Positions 1-5,441 of a stretch of DNA of 7,875 nt are shown here, piece after piece. Where the stretch lies: the NCBI GenBank assembly GCA_913020235.1, contig CAJWBT010000099.1, forward strand, positions 1 through 7,875. Direction: 5' to 3'. Made by a program: the position numbers and the translations under genes. Within the stretch, counting starts at the first letter, position 1, and the number at the start of each line of letters is the position of its first letter. The notes under the pieces were generated by a model. That model was not told the origin of the DNA. It saw nothing but the letters and a program-made list of their open reading frames with translations, and did no database searches. This DNA comes from an uncultured Chloroflexota bacterium (GTDB lineage: Bacteria; Chloroflexota; Dehalococcoidia; UBA3495).

Positions 1-875
1 ATGTTGTTGAAGACGCTGAAATTGAAGGCGATGCGGGGAGCGAACTCGTCCACCGACATGCCCCGGGAAAGGGCCTCGTCAAGGTAAGCCCGGGCGTTGC
101 CAAAGGCGAAGGCCAGCTCCTGGACCAGGCTGGATCCGGCCTCCCGGATGTGATAGCCGCAGATGTTGATGAAGTTCCACTTCGGCATGTGGCGGACGCA
201 AAACTCGAAGAGGTCCACCGTCATCCGAATGGAGGGATGGGGCGGGAAGACGTAGTTCCCCCGGGCGATGAACTCCTTGAGTATGTCGTTCTGGGTCGTG
301 CCTCCCACCTGGTCGAGGGGCATTCCCTGGGCCTGAGCCACCGTCACGTACATGGAGAGCACGGCTGGGGCCGAGGCATTGACGGTGAGGGATGGGGTTA
401 CTTGCCGCAGAGGCAGGTCTTTGAACAGGGCCTCCATTTGGCGGATGCTTGGACAGGAGTTGCCCACCTTTCCCACCTCACCCACGGCCTCGGGGTGGTC
501 CGGGTCCATGCCCAACTGGGTTGGCAGGTCAAAGGCCACGTTCATGCCGGTGAGCCCCTGCTGGAGCAGGTGTTGGAACCGCCGGTTGGTCTCCTCCACC
601 GTGTCGTAGCCCGCGTATTGGCGCATCGTCCAGAGGCGGCCCAGGTACATGCCTGGGTGGATTCCCCGGGTGTACGGGTACTCGCCGGGAAAACCCAGGT
701 CTCGAAGGTAGTCCACCTCGGCCACGTCAGCCGGGGTATAGAGGGGCCGGAGGGCGCTGGAGGCGGCCTGAGGGGACCCCTTCGAATCCTCGGGCCGGCT
801 CAGGGACTTCGCCAGCTTCCGCTCGTACGCTTCGCAGGCTTCCTGGAGTTGTCCCGAGGCTTTATCCTTCCGCAT
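1..875 (-). CDS. Methylmalonyl-CoA mutase family protein, large (catalytic) subunit, N-terminal 291 codons; 3' end off window
   Basis: This is the N-terminal TIM-barrel part of a B12-dependent acyl-CoA mutase, which interconverts methylmalonyl-CoA and succinyl-CoA by a radical carbon-skeleton rearrangement in the cytoplasm. Family blocks seen in order are RGIHPGMY (70-77), LWTMRQYAG (81-89), AFDLPTQLG (114-122), EVGKVG (133-138), QNDILKEFIARG (195-206), GYHIREAG (240-247) and DEFAPR near 280. Tyr87 and Arg205 fall where P. shermanii mutase has Tyr89 and Arg207. Isobutyryl-CoA mutase has Phe/Gln there and 2-hydroxyisobutyryl-CoA mutase Ile/Gln, so a dicarboxylic acyl-CoA such as methylmalonyl-CoA is the likely substrate. 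His242 matches the substrate-contacting His244. The start is ATG at 873-875, with AGGAGG seven bases upstream. The reading frame is open to base 1, so it cannot be seen whether a C-terminal B12-binding domain is fused or encoded separately. Family is certain; exact substrate is inferred. Confidence 0.95.
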   Translation of the reverse strand, partial: MRKDKASGQLQEACEAYERKLAKSLSRPEDSKGSPQAASSALRPLYTPADVAEVDYLRDLGFPGEYPYTRGIHPGMYLGRLWTMRQYAGYDTVEETNRRFQHLLQQGLTGMNVAFDLPTQLGMDPDHPEAVGEVGKVGNSCPSIRQMEALFKDLPLRQVTPSLTVNASAPAVLSMYVTVAQAQGMPLDQVGGTTQNDILKEFIARGNYVFPPHPSIRMTVDLFEFCVRHMPKWNFINICGYHIREAGSSLVQELAFAFGNARAYLDEALSRGMSVDEFAPRIAFNFSVFNN

Positions 876-934
876 GGTCTTGCCTCCTGCTCCCGCGGGA
901 GCCACGGGCCCGCTACGCCATCGGAGCCGCCTTC

Positions 935-965
935 ATGGTATCACAGGGCGTCGCGCTGTGGCCAA
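935..965 (-). promoter_or_regulatory. Possible weak promoter for the mutase gene
   Basis: On the minus strand, TTGGCC (960-965, four of six to the -35 consensus) precedes TACCAT (935-940, four of six to the -10 consensus) by 19 bases, about 60 bases upstream of the mutase ATG. The position suits a promoter, but the spacing is long and both boxes are weak, so this is only a candidate. Confidence 0.2.
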
Positions 966-1217
966 GACCAGCGGAAAACGTCACTGGTCGAAGCTACACC
1001 GCACCGGCGAGACCCCAGTGGTACGAAGTACTGGAATCTGCCCATGCGGGGCCCCGCCATTCTTTCGCGCTCTCGTAGCTACCCGCTGAGCAGAGCGGCA
1101 GCGGTGGCCCCGTCAGCTCGCTTCGGGCTTGGCCGGGGCTTTCGTACTACCGTTTCTCGATATAATGGCTGAGCTTGGGGTCAGACCTCTTGCCACGCAA
1201 GACCGGCCGTAACGCCG

Positions 1218-1247
1218 ATTACATGACGCTGGGCCAAGGCTTATAAT
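1218..1247 (+). promoter_or_regulatory. Candidate sigma-70-type promoter upstream of the sensor gene
   Basis: A perfect -10 box TATAAT (1242-1247) lies 18 bases after ATTACA (1218-1223), which matches four of six positions of TTGACA. Transcription would start around 1254, leaving an untranslated leader of about 140 bases before the sensor ATG, or only a short leader before the 29-codon ORF at 1268. A second TATAAT at 1161-1166 has no good -35 partner. Confidence 0.4.
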
Positions 1248-1267
1248 TCGAGCCCGGAGGGAGTTCA

Positions 1268-1357
1268 ATGTCTGAAGCGATCGACGGGTCCGCGGGCAGG
1301 GCTTCGGGAGCCTCTCTTCCGACGCCGGAGCAGCGCCAGGCGCTGCCCGATCCGTGA
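1268..1357 (+). CDS. Possible 29-residue leader or small ORF, unknown function
   Basis: An ATG at 1268 follows GGAGGG with suitable spacing and sits just downstream of the best promoter candidate in the region. It opens a frame of 29 codons (MSEAIDGSAG... ending in ALPDP) closed by TGA at 1355-1357. The peptide is hydrophilic, with no membrane segment or recognised motif. It lies 37 bases before the sensor gene and in a different frame. It could be a translated leader, a small protein, or a chance frame. Its first three residues, MSE, match the start of the sensor protein, which may be coincidence. I do not recognise it. Confidence 0.25.
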   Translation: MSEAIDGSAGRASGASLPTPEQRQALPDP

Positions 1358-1394
1358 ACTTTCGCCTTGGAATACGACTGCTGGAGGCCAACGA

Positions 1395-2066
1395 ATGAGT
1401 GAGTCGAGAAAGGCGCCTTTCTTTGGCGTCGTCGCCGACCCGCAGAGCTACGTCAACATCCTCTATCTGCTTTTGGGTTTACCGCTGGGCATCGCCTACT
1501 TTGTAGTCCTGGTAACTGGGATCTCCCTGGGCTTCGGGCTGGCGGTCATCTGGGTCGGGCTTCCGATACTGCTGCTGGTCTTCCTTATCTCGTGGGCCCT
1601 GTGCCAGTTTGAGCGCGTGCTGACTAACACCATGCTCAAGGAAGACATACCGCCCATGGCCCGCTCCGGGCAACCCGTGGCTGGCGCCTCCAGCCTCAGT
1701 GGCGAAGAGGCGTTCTTCGTCGGCGTGTGGCGGCGGCTCAAGGCGCACCTGTCCGACCGGCTGACCTGGACCGGCATGGTCTACCTGCTCCTCAAGCTCC
1801 CCGTGGGCATCGCCACCTTCACCATCGCGGTGACTCTTGTCTCCGTTTCCATCGGCCTGATCGCCGCGCCCGCCTACATGTGGGCCAGCGATCCGTTCGA
1901 GTTTTCCTGGCTTGGTCTCGGAGATCGGAGCGTAGATCCCTTCCCCTGGTCATGGATACTCACGCCTGTTGGCATCCCGGCCCTGTTCATCTCCCTGCAC
2001 CTCATGAACTTGACGGCCTTTCTGTCGGGGAGGATGGCTCGGGTGATGTTGGGGAAGATGCACTGA
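1395..2066 (+). CDS. Putative sensor-domain membrane protein (PF13796-like), stand-alone
   Basis: This 223-residue integral membrane protein resembles the 'putative sensor' domain usually found at the N-terminus of histidine kinases in Chloroflexota and Actinomycetota. The layout is a two-fold repeat. Residues 22-70 begin YLLLGLPLGIAYFVV and form two adjacent hydrophobic helices joined by a tight turn. Residues 130-162 begin YLLLKLPVGIATFTI, and a further hydrophobic stretch spans about 186-212. A hydrophilic loop (about 72-125) contains ARFER-like CQFERVL and the WRRLKAHLSDRLTW segment that in this family leads into the second repeat. The start ATG at 1395 has GGAGG seven bases upstream. The protein stops soon after the last helix, so no kinase, HAMP or DNA-binding output domain is present. 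It may sense or transmit a membrane signal through a separate partner, but the ligand is unknown. Family call is fairly sure; role is inferred. Confidence 0.8.
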   Translation: MSESRKAPFFGVVADPQSYVNILYLLLGLPLGIAYFVVLVTGISLGFGLAVIWVGLPILLLVFLISWALCQFERVLTNTMLKEDIPPMARSGQPVAGASSLSGEEAFFVGVWRRLKAHLSDRLTWTGMVYLLLKLPVGIATFTIAVTLVSVSIGLIAAPAYMWASDPFEFSWLGLGDRSVDPFPWSWILTPVGIPALFISLHLMNLTAFLSGRMARVMLGKMH

Positions 2067-2193
2067 AGACGCCGCGTCCGGCGGGGCGGCCTTACGTGTT
2101 TCAATCTCTCGGACTGTGCGCTAAACCTTGGCGGGAAGCGGCCGAGCTTTCACTTTAGGCGCGGAACGGTTAACATGGAGGGTACCGGTTTAG

Positions 2194-3333
2194 ATGGTTC
2201 AGAAGAGCGAGAAGGCAATCACGCTGGTCGGAGTAGGCGACATCAGCCCCAACCGGGCCGATCCGCCCTCAATATTCCGTCATTGCCGCGATGCCTTCCG
2301 CGCCGCCGACATAGTTTTCGGGCAGATGGAGAGCCCCCTTTCCGATAGGGGCACTCCTCAGTTCATACCTCATGTCCCTTGCCGGCTCGCGCCCGAGAAT
2401 GTCTCCGCGCTCACGGAGGAGGGCGCTGGATTCGACGTGATGTCCTTCGCCTGCAATCACGCCATGGACTACGGAGAGGAAGCTTTCCTCGATACCCTCG
2501 ACGCCCTCGCCAAGAACGGCATAGCCGTGGTCGGTGCTGGAAAGAGCATCCAAGAAGCGAGGAAACCCGTTATCCTGGAGAGGGACGGGACCAGGTTCGG
2601 CGTGTTGGCTTACCTCTCCATCTTGTCTCCCGGCCTGGAGGCGGAAGAGGAAATTCCCGGTTGTGCGCCGTTGAGGGCTACCCACTACTACCGTCAGGTC
2701 GACATCCAGCCGGGCACCCCTCCCGCCATCATCACCGCGGTCGCGCCGGAGCACCTGAAGGCCATGGAGGAGGACATCAAGGGGCTGAGGCCCCAGGTGG
2801 ACGTGGTAGTGGTTTCCATGCATTGCGGGGTTCATTTCGTGCCCGCCGTGGTGGCCATGTATCAGAAAGAAGCGGCCTACGCGGCAATTGATGCCGGAGC
2901 GGACCTGGTGCTCCAGCACCACGCCCACATACTCAAGGGAATTGAGGTGTACAAGGACAAGGCCATCTTCTACGGCCTGGGCAATTTCGCCTTGGAGCAC
3001 AGCCAGCCGGTCTCCCAGACCGCACCTCTGCGGACGACGGCGGCGCGCCTACGGGAGTTCTACCACATCAAGCCCATTCCGGGCTATGAAAAATACCGGT
3101 ACCACCCCGACGCCATCAAGACAATGATCGCCAAGGCCTACGTACTGGACAAGAGAATCCAGAAGGTGACCTACATCCCGGCCTGGGTCAACCCCGACCT
3201 GGAACCTGAGGTGGTGAAGCGAAGCGATTCACGGGCTCAGGAGGTCTTTGACTACGTTCAGAAGATTTCGGAAGAAGAGGACCTGAACGTTCGCTTCTCG
3301 TGGGACGGCGACGAGGTCTTGATTTCCAGCTAG
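2194..3333 (+). CDS. CapA family (poly-gamma-glutamate synthesis CapA-like) metallophosphatase-fold protein
   Basis: This 379-residue protein carries the CapA/PGA_cap signatures in order: VGVGDISPNR (12-21, metal-binding Asp16), FGQMESPLSDRG (42-53, with Glu46), FACNHAMDYG (85-94, Asn88-His89), SMHCGVHF (208-215), LQHHAHILKGIE (240-251) and FYGLGNF (259-265). These are the calcineurin-like metal-ligand blocks of the family. Named members help make or anchor poly-gamma-glutamate capsule, but this protein has no signal peptide or membrane helix; its N-terminus runs straight into the first beta strand. No capB, capC or capD gene is nearby. A cytoplasmic metal-dependent hydrolase is therefore more likely than a capsule enzyme; this is inference. 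The usual HWG reads HCG here, and the first block reads GDISPNR rather than the more common GDxxxGR, marking a divergent subgroup. The start ATG at 2194 has GGAGGG eleven bases upstream, a little far. It lies 127 bases after the sensor gene on the same strand; cotranscription is possible but unproven. Confidence 0.85.
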   Translation: MVQKSEKAITLVGVGDISPNRADPPSIFRHCRDAFRAADIVFGQMESPLSDRGTPQFIPHVPCRLAPENVSALTEEGAGFDVMSFACNHAMDYGEEAFLDTLDALAKNGIAVVGAGKSIQEARKPVILERDGTRFGVLAYLSILSPGLEAEEEIPGCAPLRATHYYRQVDIQPGTPPAIITAVAPEHLKAMEEDIKGLRPQVDVVVVSMHCGVHFVPAVVAMYQKEAAYAAIDAGADLVLQHHAHILKGIEVYKDKAIFYGLGNFALEHSQPVSQTAPLRTTAARLREFYHIKPIPGYEKYRYHPDAIKTMIAKAYVLDKRIQKVTYIPAWVNPDLEPEVVKRSDSRAQEVFDYVQKISEEEDLNVRFSWDGDEVLISS

Positions 3334-3380
3334 TACCTGGGCGACTCGGTGTTGATATGTTGTCCGGTACCCCCATCCTA

Positions 3381-3416
3381 GCCTTCCCCCTTACGAAGGG
3401 GGAGAGTTAGAAGGGG
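3381..3416. repeat. C/G-rich hairpin repeat between convergent genes, possible terminator
   Basis: A perfect inverted repeat, TCCCCCTT (3385-3392) and AAGGGGGA (3396-3403), encloses the three-base loop ACG. It is followed by GAGTTAGAAGGGG, a pattern typical of short interspersed intergenic repeats in Chloroflexota-like genomes (recalled, not searched). It lies between the ends of the CapA-like gene and the leftward AOR gene, so it could terminate transcripts from both sides. No T-tract follows on either strand, so intrinsic termination is uncertain. Confidence 0.5.
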
Positions 3417-3457
3417 TGAAACGGCGCCGCTCTCCCTAGCTTGGTTGACCTCCAGCG

Positions 3458-5398
3458 CTACTCAATGTCCCCGAGGAACTCTTCCATGCCCAGCCGGCGA
3501 AGGGTCTCGGGAGTGGGCAGCCCCGTATCCACGTTCCAGCCCATCTGGCCGTAGTACTCGTCCACCATGGCGGGAAGATAAGGCTTGATGCTCAGGCCCT
3601 TGGCCGGGCCGGCGGGTGGGGGCTCCAGGTGTTTCTCCGAGATGTCAAACTCGTCCTGCTTCTGGAATCCCCGCCTGGCATAGACCAGCCGCATCAGGTT
3701 GGTGACCCGCTCGCCGACCGTGAGGGCCTCCGGCAGGTCGAAATCCTCCCAGCCCACGCCCTGGGCCAGGGACTTGCTGGTAAGGCGCAGGGAGTCGGGG
3801 ACGCCCCGCGCGGCGAACACGCATATGCCCAGGCTGTCCCAAAACAGCTTGGAGAACTGGGTCATGCGGACGGGGCCCACCTTCGCAACCGCCTCTTCGG
3901 CGTTGTGGGCCACCCCCGGAGTGCTCTCGGGGTAGCCCAGTTCGGGGTAGCCCACCATGTCAATGCCCGACCCCTGGATAGACGGCCCGGTACCCGCGAT
4001 CAGCTCGCCGAAGAACGTGCCCCAGAACTGCCGGTGGTCGTGGGTCACCACCCCGGCGCCCTTTACGTCCAGCACCTTGCTGCGCATCTCCTCCACCAAC
4101 CCTTTCTCGCTACCCAGGGCCTCGGGCAGGGCCTTGGAGCCCAGGGCAAGCTTGGCCCCGATACCCTCTCTCCGGATGGTCCGGTTGATCAGTTCCATGG
4201 CCGATTCCCAGTTGCCCCAGGTCAGGTCCAGGCCGTCGGTGTCCTCCAGGGTGAGGAGCCCCTCGTTGAATGCCTCGTACACCGCGCCCATCAGTGTGCC
4301 GAACTGGCCCGACTCCAGCCCCATGCCGTCATAAAAGTCGGTCATGATCACTATGCCATTGGCGTCGTCCACGCCGATCATTCCGGCGGCGCCCTCCATG
4401 TTTTCGGCGCCTCCGCAGGGGCTTCCCACGAACCCGGCGTAGGGACCGTCGGTTATCTCCACGTCGTAAGCGCAGGATATCTTGCAGTTGTAGGATGGCT
4501 GGGGGGTAATCTTCCAGCGGGCGCAAGCCTCCACGTAGTTGCGGGCGTACTGGGCGCCCCATTCAGGGTCGGTCATGTTCTTGGCGGCGACCCGCAGGGT
4601 CTTGCCCAGCCGGTTGTAGTATTCACGGCTTTCGCCCCCGTCCTTCAGCCCCATCGCCGAGGGTTGGACCACGAAGGTCTTGGAGGGGTCGGGCAGCAGG
4701 TTCTCCTCCCATTCGGCGGAGGTCTCCACCAGCCCTTCGGAGTCGAACACGGGGACGATGCCGGTGCCGCGCACGGCGATGGCCTTGAGGTTTTTGCTCC
4801 CCATCACGGCCCCCGGACTGCCCTTGCCGGAGCCGTGGTTGCGGTCTGCCTTCACCATGGCCCCAGGCAGCACCGCTTCGCCCGCCGGGCCGATGCAGGC
4901 AACGCTGATGAACTCCTCGTCCCCCAGCTCCACCTTGAGCCGGCGCTCGGTCTCCCTGGTGCTCAGGCCCCACAGGTGGCCGGCGTCGCGCAGCTCCACC
5001 CGGTCGTCATCGATCCACAGGTATTGGGGCTTTTCCGCCCTGCCGGTGAGGTAGATGCCCTCATGCCCGGCGTGCTTCAGATAGGCCCCCCAGAAGCCGT
5101 GGCCGTGGCCCACGCCGGCGGCGTAGGGTATCAGGGGGTTGAAGCAGATGGTGGTCCAGTCGGAGGAATTGTTGGCGGGAGTTCCCGTCAGCGGCCCCAG
5201 CATGAAAATCAGGGGCGCGTCGGCCTCTGTAGCTTCAGCCCGCGGGGGCGCGTCGCGCAGCAGCAAATATATACCCAGGCCCGTTCCGCCAAGGTACTTG
5301 CGCAGGATATCCTCACTGGGGAGGGGCTCTCGGGTGATGGTCCCCTGGTCCAGGTCTATGCGCAGGATATGAGGCCGGTATCCTCCACGAATCTCCAT
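3458..5398 (-). CDS. Aldehyde ferredoxin oxidoreductase family protein, divergent, downstream copy
   Basis: This 646-residue protein is full length for tungsten/molybdenum AORs, which oxidise aldehydes to acids and pass electrons to ferredoxin through one iron-sulfur cluster. The AFOR N-domain (about 5-207) has KYLGGTGLG, MLGPLTGT, LKHAGHEGIYLTG, CIGPAGE and GSKNLKAIAVRG (200-211). The C-domain follows, with pterin motifs DGMGLE (357-362) and DSLGIC (521-526), and the usual family ending EYYGQMGWNVDTGLPTPETL. Cys305, Cys309 and Cys526 match three of the four cluster ligands; the first position of CxxCxxxC is Ser302. Cys292 and Cys328 are nearby alternatives. The pterin loop reads GHGHG (97-101) and the pocket region HDHRQFWG...IAGTGP (453-472), unlike textbook AORs. 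The ATG follows a GGAGGAGG ribosome site. It lies 43 bases after its paralog on the same strand, so the two form an operon. Substrate and metal are unknown. Family is certain; catalytic equivalence is not. Confidence 0.92.
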   Translation of the reverse strand: MEIRGGYRPHILRIDLDQGTITREPLPSEDILRKYLGGTGLGIYLLLRDAPPRAEATEADAPLIFMLGPLTGTPANNSSDWTTICFNPLIPYAAGVGHGHGFWGAYLKHAGHEGIYLTGRAEKPQYLWIDDDRVELRDAGHLWGLSTRETERRLKVELGDEEFISVACIGPAGEAVLPGAMVKADRNHGSGKGSPGAVMGSKNLKAIAVRGTGIVPVFDSEGLVETSAEWEENLLPDPSKTFVVQPSAMGLKDGGESREYYNRLGKTLRVAAKNMTDPEWGAQYARNYVEACARWKITPQPSYNCKISCAYDVEITDGPYAGFVGSPCGGAENMEGAAGMIGVDDANGIVIMTDFYDGMGLESGQFGTLMGAVYEAFNEGLLTLEDTDGLDLTWGNWESAMELINRTIRREGIGAKLALGSKALPEALGSEKGLVEEMRSKVLDVKGAGVVTHDHRQFWGTFFGELIAGTGPSIQGSGIDMVGYPELGYPESTPGVAHNAEEAVAKVGPVRMTQFSKLFWDSLGICVFAARGVPDSLRLTSKSLAQGVGWEDFDLPEALTVGERVTNLMRLVYARRGFQKQDEFDISEKHLEPPPAGPAKGLSIKPYLPAMVDEYYGQMGWNVDTGLPTPETLRRLGMEEFLGDIE

Positions 5399-5441
5399 GA
5401 GCCTCCTCCTTTATCGAGGGACGGTTAGGGCGCCGTCACGC

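Larger units (their letters stand above)
876..1394. other. Divergent intergenic region of about 520 bases, no convincing protein gene apart from one short ORF
   Basis: This stretch separates the leftward mutase gene from the rightward sensor gene, so it should hold divergent promoters. Two perfect TATAAT hexamers occur (1161-1166 and 1242-1247), which is notable in GC-rich DNA; only the second has a reasonable -35 partner. A small palindrome, GGTCAGACC with centre A, lies near 1180 in a context that reads like the GGGGTCTGACC cores common in REP-like elements. That resemblance is from memory and is weak. The open frames crossing this region are rich in Arg, Ser and Pro and show no family motif. 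Confidence 0.5.

Noticed and set aside
150..1172. 340-codon open frame on the plus strand over the mutase gene
   Set aside because: It is antisense to the mutase and runs on into intergenic DNA with a change to Arg/Ser-rich composition; no family motif.
1113..1391. 92-codon minus-strand frame in the divergent intergenic region
   Set aside because: Arg/Ser/Pro-rich chance composition, no good ribosome site, and it overlaps the candidate promoter of the sensor gene.
2070..2083. CGCCG/CGGCG hairpin after the sensor gene as a terminator
   Set aside because: The stem is only five base pairs and no T-tract follows.
2128..2156. Promoter for the CapA-like gene (TTGGCG with CACTTT at 17 bases)
   Set aside because: The -10 match is only two of six, so it cannot be told from chance.
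3629..5428. 599-codon open frame on the plus strand opposite the downstream AOR gene
   Set aside because: It is antisense to a gene with clear family motifs, has His/Gly/Val-rich low-information composition and no recognisable domain. Long antisense frames are expected in GC-rich genes.
5420..5437. GACGG/CCGTC hairpin between the two AOR genes
   Set aside because: Short stem with an eight-base loop and no T-tract; not enough to call a terminator or processing site.
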